A DNA stretch of 64,000 bases, taken from the NCBI RefSeq assembly GCF_001612945.1, contig NZ_BDBK01000004.1:248001-312000 (forward strand), read 5' to 3'. The position numbers and the translations under genes are program-made. The notes under the pieces were generated by a model, which ran no database searches, was not told the DNA's origin, and saw only the letters and a program-made list of their open reading frames with translations. The stretch is from Nocardia inohanensis NBRC 100128 (GTDB taxonomy: Bacteria > Actinomycetota > Actinomycetes > Mycobacteriales > Mycobacteriaceae). The number at the start of each line of letters is the position of its first letter. Within the stretch, counting starts at the first letter, position 1. Positions 1 through 8,343 of this stretch are shown piece by piece.

Positions 1-3000
1 GGGTGGTTTCCGGCTCGTCCAGGGTGCCGGGGTGTGGGGTACTGCCGTCACCGGTGTCCGCCAGGTCCGGGCGTCGGAGGGTGTTCGATTGCGGTCGGGT
101 GTCGTCGCCGGGCGTGGGACGGTTGTCGTCGCCAGGTGTGGGGCGGGCGTCGTCGCTGGGCGCGGGGCGGGTGTCATCGCCGGATGCGCGGCGGGTGCCG
201 TCGCCAGGTCGTGAGGATTCGTCGGCGCGGCGGGAGCCGTCCCGCCGCTCGCCTGTCTCGCCGCGCGGGTGCGGACCGTCACCGAGGGGCGGACCGACCA
301 GCAGGGCCGCATCCGGCTCCGGGGCAGAGTGGTCATCTCGGGTCCGCCGGGCATCCGGATCAGCCTCCGCTCGTGGCGGCGTCGAGTCGTCGCTATCTTC
401 CCCAGCCGGACGCGTCCGCGAGCTCTCTTCAGCTCCAGAGCGCCTGGGATGCGAATTATCGTCCTGTGCAGCAAGTTCCGGCCGGCCCGCCTCGCCCTCT
501 TCGTGCTGCGGCCGACCGCTCTCCGCTGATTCGTCGATTCGCGGAGCGCCATCGGCAGACGGAGTCTCGTCACCCACACGCCGTACCAGTGGCTCATCCC
601 GCGCACCGGAGTCCTCCGGCTTCGACCCGAACGAGTCGTCTCGATTCGGCTGCTCCTCATCGCGCGGTCGGGTGCCGCTCTGATCAGGGTCCGCCACCGG
701 GGACTCGTCACCCCGATCGCGACTGGACTCCCCCTCCGCGCGTTCGGGCGTGCGGTCGCCTTCCGGCCGAACCGCCGACCCATCGGCCGGCGAGCCGTCC
801 CGAGACGGGGAGTTCTCGCGCTCACCATGTGGAAGACCCTCTGCATCCGAAGGACTTTCACCACGACGCGCGGATTCATCCGTATGCGGAGCTCCCGCTT
901 CTTCACGACCACGCGTTCCGTCGGCCCGCGACTCGGCCTCCGACCGACCGGAATTCTCCGGCCGCTGTGCACGCTCCGCGCGTTCCTCGGACCCCGAATC
1001 CGCCTCACGCCGCCCTGATTCGTCGGCACGCGACGCCTCATCAGGCTCCCGAGTAAATTCCGAATCCACGTCGCGCCGAGGGGCATTGTCTGTCGACCCG
1101 TCGCGATCCTGACCGGAAGCCGGATCGGGCCGATCGCCGGAGCGATCCCCGCCGGTGCCCGAATCCTCACTCCGCGAGGGAGTTTCGTCCGGCCCAGGCG
1201 ATGCGCCGTCCGGCCGCGACGAGAGGTCCCCATCACGACTGGGCGACGCACCGGCACGATCCCCATCAGTGCGTGATTCCTCACTCCGCGAAGAAGTTTC
1301 GTCCAGGCCAGGCGACGCGCCGTCCGGCCGCGACGAGAGGTCCTCATTACGACTGGGCGACGCACCGGTGCGCGGAGTATCCGAACCGGGCTGCGGACGA
1401 GCGCCATCCGGGCGGGAGGAGGGCGCATCGCCGGGGCGGGAGGCGGAAGCACGTGGATCCGTGTTGGAAGATGCTGCGGTAGCGCGTGTTTCATGCGATC
1501 GCGCTTCGGGGGTGTTCGCCGTGGTCGTGCCCGATTGGCCCGGGGTCGAGGCGGAATTCGGGGCCGCGTTTACGCCGTGTTGCTGAGAAGCCGCTGCGGA
1601 GGGGCCTGCGGTGGACGCGCCCGAAGGAGAGGCTGCACCTGCCGCGGCCGGGGTGGTTCCGGGAGCTCCCGCTCCGGGGGTACCGCCGGGAGTGCTTGCG
1701 GCAGAACCGGCGCCGGAGGGACCGGTGGCACCCGCACCACCGGACGCGGCTGCGGCCGGGCTGGTCGATGGGCTCGCACCTGCGCCGGACGTGGATCCGG
1801 TGCTCGAACCACCGGACGACCCACCTGACGATGAGCCACCGCCGGAACCACCCGATCCGCCACTCGCGCTGGACGATGCCCCGCCGCCGGAAGCGCCTGA
1901 TCCGCTACTCGCGCTGGACGATGAGCCACCGCCGGAAGCTCCCGATCCGCTACTCGCACTGGACGATGCCCCACCGCCGGAAGCGCCCGATCCACCGTGC
2001 GAACCGGCCGCTGAGCCGGAACCACCGCTGGATCCGCTCGGCGCGGAACCGGTCGAGCCTGCGGCGACCCCGCCCGAGGTGGGAGCGGGACTCGATGCGA
2101 CGGGAACCGCTGCGCTGGAGGGGCTTCCGTTCGATGCGGCGGGGCCTGTCGCTGCGGATGCGGATCCGCCGTCGTGGGAGCCGGAGGAACCCGAGGTGGG
2201 GGCGTGGCTGGAGCCGTCGGCACCGCCGAGGGCGGAGGAGTCCTCCCCGCCGCGGGTTCCGGGACGGTTGTCGCCGGTCGCGTAGGCTCCGCCGCCGCGA
2301 TGGTCGGCACCGGATTCCGGGCGCGCGGTGCTGCCGTCCCCGGCGGGGCGGGCCCCGGAGCCGGAGGAGTCGCCTGCGCCGCCGGACCCCGCCGCGTTGG
2401 TGCGCGGGCTTTCGCTGACGGGCGCGGAGCCGTTGGTTCCGGTCCGGGATCCGCCCGCACCGTTGTTGCCGGGCTGAGTTCCGCTGTCGCCGACCATGCC
2501 GGGCGGGAGGGAGCCGATATTGGGCATGGTGGGGATGCCCGCTCGCATACGCGTTACGCGCGGTTCCCAGAAGCTGTGCGCGCCATGGTGATTCAGACCG
2601 GAGCCGAGGCCGTTGAGCGCGCCGGCGGTGAACATCCGATAGTCGAGGGGCGTGTTCTTCAGGTTCTCCCAGGCTTGGCCCCAGCCGTTGCGGTAGGCAT
2701 CGAGACCGAATTGGGCGCCGGCGCTGCCCACGAGTCCGGCCCCGGCGCCGACCAGTCCGGCTCCGACGCTGGTGATGGCGGAGTTCATGGCGCCGTCGAT
2801 GCCGCGGTTGGCCAGGCCCTTGCTGATTCTTCCGCCCAGCGGGCCCGCGACCGCGCCGCCGGCGGCCGAGCTGATGGCGGTGACGCCGACCTGTCCCCAG
2901 TCGACCGACTTACGATGCCCCTTGTCGACCTGGTACTGCTGAATCCCGTAGTCCTGCAACGTACCCAGCGCGGTATCCATCACGAAATGCCGGAGCGCGA

Positions 3001-3532
3001 ACTTCACGAAGGCGGTCAGGCCCGCTTTGGCCGCGGCCCGCAGGATCGCCGCCAGCGCACGCTCACCGATGATCCGCACCACGATGCGGGTGGTCGCCGT
3101 CGCGATGGCCTCCAGCGCCGGTCCCATCGGCGGCCAGACCCACGCCGCGATCATCTCCGCCGCGAAAAGCACCAGCGACGAATAGAACATGAGCTTCGCG
3201 TACTCGATCTCGGTGCCCGTCTCGTACGCGGACTCGCCGAGCTGCTCGAAGTACCCGGCCAGATCGAGGATGGAGGTGCTGCCCTCCTGTTTGCCGCCGC
3301 GCCCCGCCAACTGGTCGAACAACGCCAGCATGGGCTCGCGGCCCTCACCGTCCACATAGGCGGCGAGGGTCGCGTACTTGGCCTCGTCGATGGCCGAGAG
3401 CTGCTGGCGCAGCGCCTCACCGGCGGTCCGCCAGTCCTGGGCGAGATTCCACATCTCGTCCTCGTTGCCGTGGGGCCACTCCATGCCCGCGAGGACGCCC
3501 AGCCATTCGAGTTCGGAGGGCAGTTCGATCAT
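1..3532 (-). CDS. CpnT-like ESX/polymorphic toxin protein, 3' end beyond window
   Basis: The minus frame from ATG at 3532 stays open to base 1, giving at least 1177 residues. The first ~100 residues (MIELPSELEWLGVLAGMEWP...) resemble the WXG100-like N-terminal domain of CpnT-type secreted toxins. Residues ~110-330 contain hydrophobic and Gly/Ala-rich stretches suited to a membrane-inserting or channel region. From about residue 370 the chain is low-complexity Gly/Ser/Ala, then Glu/Ser/Arg/Asp/Pro-rich and probably disordered, up to the edge. In this family the effector domain is at the extreme C-terminus, here outside the window, so its activity is unknown. It is the last visible gene of a minus-strand ESX cassette, 28 bases after the YbaB-like gene. 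The family link is inferred from N-terminal pattern and context. Confidence 0.75.
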   Translation of the reverse strand, partial: MIELPSELEWLGVLAGMEWPHGNEDEMWNLAQDWRTAGEALRQQLSAIDEAKYATLAAYVDGEGREPMLALFDQLAGRGGKQEGSTSILDLAGYFEQLGESAYETGTEIEYAKLMFYSSLVLFAAEMIAAWVWPPMGPALEAIATATTRIVVRIIGERALAAILRAAAKAGLTAFVKFALRHFVMDTALGTLQDYGIQQYQVDKGHRKSVDWGQVGVTAISSAAGGAVAGPLGGRISKGLANRGIDGAMNSAITSVGAGLVGAGAGLVGSAGAQFGLDAYRNGWGQAWENLKNTPLDYRMFTAGALNGLGSGLNHHGAHSFWEPRVTRMRAGIPTMPNIGSLPPGMVGDSGTQPGNNGAGGSRTGTNGSAPVSESPRTNAAGSGGAGDSSGSGARPAGDGSTARPESGADHRGGGAYATGDNRPGTRGGEDSSALGGADGSSHAPTSGSSGSHDGGSASAATGPAASNGSPSSAAVPVASSPAPTSGGVAAGSTGSAPSGSSGGSGSAAGSHGGSGASGGGASSSASSGSGASGGGSSSSASSGSGASGGGASSSASGGSGGSGGGSSSGGSSGGSSTGSTSGAGASPSTSPAAAASGGAGATGPSGAGSAASTPGGTPGAGAPGTTPAAAGAASPSGASTAGPSAAASQQHGVNAAPNSASTPGQSGTTTANTPEARSHETRATAASSNTDPRASASRPGDAPSSRPDGARPQPGSDTPRTGASPSRNEDLSSRPDGASPGLDETSSRSEESRTDGDRAGASPSRDGDLSSRPDGASPGPDETPSRSEDSGTGGDRSGDRPDPASGQDRDGSTDNAPRRDVDSEFTREPDEASRADESGRREADSGSEERAERAQRPENSGRSEAESRADGTRGREEAGAPHTDESARRGESPSDAEGLPHGERENSPSRDGSPADGSAVRPEGDRTPERAEGESSRDRGDESPVADPDQSGTRPRDEEQPNRDDSFGSKPEDSGARDEPLVRRVGDETPSADGAPRIDESAESGRPQHEEGEAGRPELAAQDDNSHPRRSGAEESSRTRPAGEDSDDSTPPRAEADPDARRTRDDHSAPEPDAALLVGPPLGDGPHPRGETGERRDGSRRADESSRPGDGTRRASGDDTRPAPSDDARPTPGDDNRPTPGDDTRPQSNTLRRPDLADTGDGSTPHPGTLDEPETT
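1164..1368 (-). repeat. Two-copy direct repeat, 114-bp period
   Basis: Bases 1164-1254 recur at 1278-1368 with few changes. The 114-bp period equals 38 codons, so the reading frame is kept. The repeat encodes part of the Ser/Arg/Asp-rich disordered tail of the CpnT-like protein and suggests growth of the linker by in-frame duplication. Confidence 0.8.
1859..1993 (-). repeat. 45-bp tandem repeat, three units
   Basis: Three adjacent 45-bp units (1859-1903, 1904-1948, 1949-1993) encode a 15-residue Gly/Ser/Ala repeat (GSGASGGGASSSASS type). A more diverged unit precedes them at 1814-1858. They form part of the flexible linker of the CpnT-like protein. Confidence 0.8.
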
Positions 3533-3560
3533 GTGCGATTAACCACCCGGCAGCGGTGGC

Positions 3561-4052
3561 TCACCATCCGGAATCGGTTGCCGTTGTCCGCCCACCCGGC
3601 GTCTGCTCGTCCGGCTTCGGATGCGCGGCAGCGCGTTCCGGCGAGTTCGGCGGCGCGGTCGAGACCACCGGCAGCTCCGGCGCGACCAGCTCGCGGCTCA
3701 GGTCCGGCATGCCGGGAACCAGATCGGTCAACTTGGGCAGGCGATTACGGTTGCGTGAGACCGGCTCCATCAGCTCCTGGCTGCGCCGCGCCACCTCCGC
3801 GGATGCCTGCTGCGCCGCCTCGGTGACCGCCTTGGCGATCTCGTGATAGTCGAGATCCTCGATGCCGGAACCGAATCGGGTCTCGATGACCGTGCCGTCG
3901 GCGTTCACGGTCACCGTGACCCGCTTGCCCCGCACGGTCGCGGACGCCGTCAACGCGGCCCGCTCCCGCTGCAACTTGGTGATGGTGCTCATCTGATCCC
4001 GGAAATCGTCCAGGATCGCGGAGAGGTCGGCCTTCGCGCGCTCGTTGGTCAT
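3561..4052 (-). CDS. YbaB/EbfC-like protein of the ESX cassette
   Basis: 163 residues from ATG 4052. Residues ~5-105 (..AILDDFRDQMSTITKLQRERAALTASATVRGKRVTVTVNADGTV..) match the YbaB/EbfC nucleoid-associated fold: a long helix, a three-strand sheet, then a helix rich in Ala/Gln/Glu (AVTEAAQQASAEVARRSQEL). A Pro-rich tail of ~60 residues follows. A longer reading frame extends to 4241 but would overlap the WXG-like gene upstream. The chosen start lies 7 bases after that gene's stop. YbaB-like proteins commonly sit between WXG substrates and large toxins in actinobacterial ESX loci. Whether this one binds DNA or acts in secretion cannot be told from sequence. Confidence 0.8.
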   Translation of the reverse strand: MTNERAKADLSAILDDFRDQMSTITKLQRERAALTASATVRGKRVTVTVNADGTVIETRFGSGIEDLDYHEIAKAVTEAAQQASAEVARRSQELMEPVSRNRNRLPKLTDLVPGMPDLSRELVAPELPVVSTAPPNSPERAAAHPKPDEQTPGGRTTATDSGW

Positions 4053-4059
4053 GACGGCA

Positions 4060-4383
4060 TCACTCGAAGGTTTCGCGGTTGCCGTCTTCCATCCGCTGCA
4101 ACTTCGCGGCGGAATCCGACTGGCCCTTCGAGAAATTGCCGAAGGTGCCGGCCATATTGCCGCCGCCTTCGAGCATGTTCTTGCGGCTGGCGATATACCC
4201 CTGGTCGCCGCCGGCGAACCCGTTGCCGAGCGAATCGTCACCCCACGGCGCCCCCCGGCTCGCGGTGCTGGATTCGAGCGTGTCGATGATTCGCTCGATA
4301 TTGTCCCGCACCTTCCCCGTCTTCTGGGAAGCCTTGGTCAGCAGATCTATGTAGGACTCCAGTCGACCGCCGCTGCCGCTCAT
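4060..4383 (-). CDS. Small WXG100-like ESX substrate
   Basis: 107 residues from ATG 4383 (MSGSGGRLESYIDLL...). It is mostly helical with a central W-G motif (GAPWGDDSLGNGF) and a Gly-rich turn (LEGGGNMAGTFGNFSKG), like proteins of the WXG100/ESAT-6 superfamily, which are exported by type VII secretion as helical hairpins. An upstream in-frame ATG at 4410 would add nine residues (MPEPAKVIS) and is less likely. It lies between espG-like and ybaB-like genes on the same strand. The family assignment is moderate because the WXG motif is not perfect. Confidence 0.7.
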   Translation of the reverse strand: MSGSGGRLESYIDLLTKASQKTGKVRDNIERIIDTLESSTASRGAPWGDDSLGNGFAGGDQGYIASRKNMLEGGGNMAGTFGNFSKGQSDSAAKLQRMEDGNRETFE

Positions 4384-4463
4384 GGAGATGACCTTGGCAG
4401 GCTCCGGCAACCGATTAGTTGCCGGAACCTTAACGGCGAGTGCCGATCACCGCGAAGCGCGGC

Positions 4464-5252
4464 TCAGTACTCGTCCTCGCCGCGCGCCTCCATATGCCGG
4501 CGCACCTTCTCGACGCGCTCCTCGATACGGCGGGTGAGCCGGTCGGAACCGATACCGACGGCCTTCAATTCGGGCTCGCCCAACTCGATGAGGTAGCGGC
4601 CGTCGTCGGCGACATCGCGCCACAGCATGGTGGTTTCCATCACGCCCCGGGGGCCGTACTTCGAACGGCTCTGCAATACCCGGATGGTGCCGGTCCAGTC
4701 GGCCCGGCGGCTCAGGAACGCGAGGCTGGTCGCCTCGACGGTGTCATCGAAGGAGTCGAAAGCCATTGAGCGGGAACCGTATCGGGGCTCCCGCGGCGGC
4801 TGTTCGGTCACGATCGGCACCACCGGGCCGCGCCCCGGCTCGGCGGCCGGCAGCTCGGCCACAATCAGGCGCGGCAGTTCCTCCGGATCACACTCGGTGA
4901 TGGTGAAACCGCCGCTGTGATAGATGGTTTCGCCCGGCTTCTGCGTGATCATGCAGGCACGCCGGTCGCGCAGCGCGCCGTGCACGCGAATCCGCTTCTC
5001 CGGATTGGTCATATCGTCGTCACACCAGGTGTGCGACACGATGATCACCTCCGGGCGATGGATGGTGTCGAACAGCGTGGCGACGCTCGGCCCGAGCCGA
5101 TCCCGCAGCAGCTCATCGGTTTCGGCGAGCTGACGGTCGTACTCGGCACTGTCGTCGGTGCGGCAGGTGTACATGAGCGGGGTGGGCATCCACCCCTCCA
5201 CGTAGCGATTGGTCAGCACCCGGAATTCGAGGTCGGTGAACTCCCATTTCAC
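4464..5252 (-). CDS. EspG-family ESX substrate chaperone
   Basis: 262 residues. The opening (MKWEFTDLEFRVLTNRYVEGWMPTPL) and the alternating beta/alpha pattern with a central 'HTWCDDD' strand resemble EspG proteins. These are cytosolic chaperones that bind PE/PPE-type substrates and keep them soluble for ESX export. The ATG overlaps the stop of the upstream PPE-like gene by four bases (5249-5252, ATGA), which implies translational coupling to its presumed client. No membrane segment or signal peptide is seen. Family assignment is by pattern and context. Confidence 0.8.
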   Translation of the reverse strand: MKWEFTDLEFRVLTNRYVEGWMPTPLMYTCRTDDSAEYDRQLAETDELLRDRLGPSVATLFDTIHRPEVIIVSHTWCDDDMTNPEKRIRVHGALRDRRACMITQKPGETIYHSGGFTITECDPEELPRLIVAELPAAEPGRGPVVPIVTEQPPREPRYGSRSMAFDSFDDTVEATSLAFLSRRADWTGTIRVLQSRSKYGPRGVMETTMLWRDVADDGRYLIELGEPELKAVGIGSDRLTRRIEERVEKVRRHMEARGEDEY

Positions 5253-7264
5253 GCCTCTATCACCGACTTCGGATCGGTCTCGAGACCCATACCGCGGAAG
5301 AAGTCGACATCGAGGATGACCGAACCCGGATCCGTGGCGGGCACGGTGGGGGCCGGTTCCGCGGGTGCGGGAGCCGACGGAGCCGGTGCGGGGCTGCCGC
5401 CGGGTGCGGCGGACACACCGGGCCCTTGCGACGGTTCCTCGGTGGCCGCGCCGGCGCGCGGGACCAGATTGGTGTGGCCCTCGGTGCCGGCGGCGGACGC
5501 GGCGGAGGCTCCGGCGGACGCGCCCGAAGACTCCACCGGTACCGCGGTCGCACCGGTCGTGGTGCCCGTGGTGGTGCCGACGCCGAGCACCTCGGCCAGT
5601 GCGGCAACCTTGTCCGGTGAGTTCTGGATGGTCGAGATCGCCTTGGTGACTTGATCTTCGGAGACGCCGAGCAGGGAGGCCAGACCGCTGGTGTCGTTCG
5701 ACTGGAAGAGCTTCTGGAACTCCTCGAGGATGGTCGGCAGCTGTTGCAGGGCGGTCGTGCCGGAGGAGACCAGGGTGCTCAGCAGCGAGGCGACCTGCGA
5801 GAGCTCGCTGGAGCCGCTCGAACCGGTACTGCCGGTAGAGGTCTTGCCCACGCTGGTTCCGGAGGCGTCGCGGCCCACCGTGCTGGTGCCGCCGGTGCCC
5901 GTGGAGCCCTTGCCGGTGTTGTCGCGGCCGACGGTACTGGTGTCGCCGGAGGTACCCGTAGTGGTCGGCATGGTCGGATAGCTGGGCGTCTGGCCGCTGC
6001 CCTGGCTGCCGCCACCTCCGCCCTGGCTGCCGCCGCCTACGCCTTGGCTGCCGCCGTTCACGTGCTGGCTACCGCCGCCGGCACCCTGGCTGCCGCTACC
6101 CGCGGCGTGACTGCCGCCGCCTCCGCCACTCTGGTGGCCTCCGCCGCCGCCCTGACTGCCTTGGCCCTGATTCCCGTGATTGCCCTGCCCTTGATCGCCC
6201 TGGTCGTCGGTCTTGGGCTTCTCCTCGGTCTTGGGCTTCTCCTCGGTCTTCGGCTTCTCTTCTTCCTTCGGCTTCTGCACCGGAGTATCAACCGTTTTCG
6301 GGCACGGCACGATCGGCATCGCGGCCTCGGTGTCCTTGCCCGGGGTCAGATAGGTGTGCTCGTAGTGGTTCCGATAGGAGTCCACGCCCTGCTCCATGCA
6401 CCCCGGCTCACCCGGGCTGTCGGGCATGTAGTCCTTGGTGACCTTCATCCAATGGGCGGTGTAGTCGAGCAGCTCACCCATCTCGTTCATGGTGTCGATC
6501 AACGGCTTCAGATCGTTCGCGTAACCGATCACCGCCTGCTGCGCCGCGGACGCGCCGACGCCTCGCCAGCCATTGCTGAGGCCCTGGATCGTATTGGTGA
6601 AGTCGCTGACCTTGCCGTCCACCTTGCCGGCCAGGTTCGTCCACAGATCCGACGCGGCGACGAACGGACCGGGGTTCAGCGCCTGCCCGAGCTGATAGAG
6701 GTCGGGCATCGTCATCTTGTCCTTGGGCCGCCAGATGATGCTGGTGGCCTCCTTGGACTTGCCCTTGTCGTCCTTCCACTTCTTCAGCGTGCTCGGGAAA
6801 GACAGCCCCACCGCGTCTTTCGCATCGCGATGCCCGGGCCCCGCCCCGATATCGGCCGAACCCTCCGGGACCTTGAACGACCCCAGCCCTTCCTTGATCT
6901 TGTTCAGCGGCACGAACTCGTCCCGCGACATCTCTTCACTGTGCTTGTACGCCTGCCCCGCCAAGCGGAAGGTCTCCAGCATGTCGGTGACGATGTCGAT
7001 ATGCGTCTCGAACGCGTTCACCAATTCGAGGCCGCGGCGATTGAGCTTGGCCGCCATCGCCTCACCATCGGAGAGACTGCCGATCTTGGGCAGATTGGTC
7101 AGCTCCGGATCGGCCGCGTCCCGGTACCCGCGCAGCAGACGGATCAAATCCGAGCAGGCCGACATGGCCTTCTGCGCCGTACTCGGATCGAACTCCAGCG
7201 TCTGCGCTTCAGCCTGCTGCCTGAGCCCCGCCCAAGCCGTGTGATCTTTGTTCTGAGGTGCCAT
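5249..7264 (-). CDS. Large PPE/WXG-like ESX-secreted protein
   Basis: 671 residues, first gene of the minus-strand ESX cassette. The N-terminal ~310 residues are helical and contain a W-x-G motif in SNGWRGVGASAAQQAV (about residue 230), as in WXG/PPE-type substrates. A charged EEKPKT repeat (about 330-350), a long Gly/Ser/His/Gln-rich segment (about 355-440) and a Thr/Gly/Ser-rich stretch follow. The C-terminal part has a short helical region (about 500-570), then a Pro/Ala-rich tail. There is no Sec signal. Coupling to the EspG-like gene suggests export through an ESX system encoded elsewhere. The function after secretion is unknown. Confidence 0.75.
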   Translation of the reverse strand: MAPQNKDHTAWAGLRQQAEAQTLEFDPSTAQKAMSACSDLIRLLRGYRDAADPELTNLPKIGSLSDGEAMAAKLNRRGLELVNAFETHIDIVTDMLETFRLAGQAYKHSEEMSRDEFVPLNKIKEGLGSFKVPEGSADIGAGPGHRDAKDAVGLSFPSTLKKWKDDKGKSKEATSIIWRPKDKMTMPDLYQLGQALNPGPFVAASDLWTNLAGKVDGKVSDFTNTIQGLSNGWRGVGASAAQQAVIGYANDLKPLIDTMNEMGELLDYTAHWMKVTKDYMPDSPGEPGCMEQGVDSYRNHYEHTYLTPGKDTEAAMPIVPCPKTVDTPVQKPKEEEKPKTEEKPKTEEKPKTDDQGDQGQGNHGNQGQGSQGGGGGHQSGGGGGSHAAGSGSQGAGGGSQHVNGGSQGVGGGSQGGGGGSQGSGQTPSYPTMPTTTGTSGDTSTVGRDNTGKGSTGTGGTSTVGRDASGTSVGKTSTGSTGSSGSSELSQVASLLSTLVSSGTTALQQLPTILEEFQKLFQSNDTSGLASLLGVSEDQVTKAISTIQNSPDKVAALAEVLGVGTTTGTTTGATAVPVESSGASAGASAASAAGTEGHTNLVPRAGAATEEPSQGPGVSAAPGGSPAPAPSAPAPAEPAPTVPATDPGSVILDVDFFRGMGLETDPKSVIEA

Positions 7265-7408
7265 CGGTAACCAAATCGCTCCGCGTCGGGTTCAGTTGTG
7301 CCTGCCAGCACAGCGTACTTTCATGAACTCGCGATGGCGCACAAAGAAATTGGGGGTTGCGCCCACCCCCGGCCCATGCGTGCCCCCGCCCGCTGCCAAG
7401 ATCGATGG

Positions 7409-7852
7409 GTGCGAGTACTGGTCCAGCGCGTAAGTTCCGCCCAGGTCACCGTCGACGACGAGGTGGTCGGCCGCATCGACCCGGCCGCCTGCGGCGCGCC
7501 GCACGGCCTGGTCGCCTTGGTCGGCGTCACCCACACCGACACCGAGGCCACCGCGAAGGCCCTCGCCGACAAACTCTTCCGGCTGCGCATTCTCGACGGC
7601 GAGCGCTCCGCGGCCGATCTGAACGCACCCGTACTGGTGATCAGCCAGTTCACCCTCTACGCCGACACCGCCAAAGGGCGTCGGCCGTCTTGGAACAATG
7701 CCGCGCCGGGCGTGGTGGCCGAACCGCTGGTCGACGCCTTCGCCGCCGCCCTGCGCGAACTCGGGGCGACCGTGGCGACCGGGAAGTTCGGAGCGCATAT
7801 GAAGGTGGAGCTGGTCAACGACGGGCCGGTCACCATCTTGCTGGAGGGCTGA
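7409..7852 (+). CDS. dtd: D-aminoacyl-tRNA deacylase
   Basis: 147 residues from GTG 7409 ([15 protein letters not shown]). It has both signature motifs of the DTD family: SQFTLYAD near residue 77 and [10 protein letters not shown] at the C-terminus. The enzyme hydrolyses D-aminoacyl-tRNAs in the cytosol and so protects translation from D-amino acids. The size matches the family (~145). The reading frame is open upstream to 7298, but only the GTG start gives the conserved MRVLVQRV opening. It is divergent from the ESX cassette across 144 bases. Confidence 0.95.
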   Translation: MRVLVQRVSSAQVTVDDEVVGRIDPAACGAPHGLVALVGVTHTDTEATAKALADKLFRLRILDGERSAADLNAPVLVISQFTLYADTAKGRRPSWNNAAPGVVAEPLVDAFAAALRELGATVATGKFGAHMKVELVNDGPVTILLEG

Positions 7853-7855
7853 GCC

Positions 7856-8272
7856 TCAGGCGGGGAGGGGGATCGGCTTGAGGACGCGCTCTACCAGGGC
7901 GGTGTCGCAGTGTTCGATGACCTCGGTGATGCGGCCGGCGGCGAGGGTGAAGATGAAGCAGTAGGTCTGGTTGTAGGGGTCGCCGTCCACGGTCGTGCCG
8001 TTGCCCTGGGCTTGGACGACGACGCGGTCCTCGTCGGCCAGGATCAGGTCGGCGTGGATGCGGTAGCCGCCGTCGAATTGGGCCATGAGCGGGCCCAGGA
8101 GTTGGTGCAGGACGGTGGGTTTCAGTTCCCAGGTGCCGGACCAGGACCAGTTGCCGGCGAAGGTCCAGCGGACGTCTTCGGACATGGCCGCCGGGAGGGC
8201 GGCGCCGCGGCCCACCGCCAGTTCGTCGAAGACGGCGCGGATCAAGGTCTTGTTCTGCTGTGCGATGCTCAT
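7856..8272 (-). CDS. SnoaL/NTF2-like protein
   Basis: 138 residues from ATG 8272 (MSIAQQNKTLIRAVFDEL). The pattern, helical N-terminus, 'DVRWTFAGNWSWSGTW' and strands ending 'YNQTYCFIFTLAAGRITEVIEHCDT', fits SnoaL-like NTF2-fold proteins, a family of small cyclases, isomerases and binding proteins. The substrate cannot be inferred. It is divergent from a LysR regulator with 71 bases between starts, so it is the likely target of that regulator. It ends three bases from dtd (convergent). Confidence 0.75.
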   Translation of the reverse strand: MSIAQQNKTLIRAVFDELAVGRGAALPAAMSEDVRWTFAGNWSWSGTWELKPTVLHQLLGPLMAQFDGGYRIHADLILADEDRVVVQAQGNGTTVDGDPYNQTYCFIFTLAAGRITEVIEHCDTALVERVLKPIPLPA

Positions 8273-8298
8273 GCTTGCGAAATTACGGTGGCGGGAGG

Positions 8299-8324
8299 CA
8301 TGCGACCAGCGCGAGTCTCGCATG
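8299..8324. promoter_or_regulatory. Inverted repeat, candidate LysR operator
   Basis: CATGCGA (8299-8305) and TCGCATG (8318-8324) form a perfect 7-bp dyad with a 12-bp spacer in the 71-bp gap between the divergent SnoaL-like and LysR genes. The position and dyad form suit a LysR-type binding site controlling both promoters. Confidence 0.45.
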
Positions 8325-8343
8325 GGTGGTATGACGTATTCGC

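Noticed and set aside
3..2285. Several long plus-strand frames rich in Arg/Pro/Ser over the first 2.3 kb
   Set aside because: They are shadows of the GC-rich low-complexity minus-strand CpnT-like gene. That gene has an open frame of at least 1177 codons, a recognisable N-terminus and a packed operon context.
2174..3826. 550-codon plus-strand frame
   Set aside because: It runs antisense to the CpnT-like and YbaB-like genes; its composition is typical of a shadow frame and no motif is recognisable.
5651..7270. 539-codon plus-strand frame with Leu/Ala-rich stretches
   Set aside because: It is antisense to the PPE/WXG-like gene; the apparent hydrophobic segment is the complement of Gly/Ser/Gln repeat codons.
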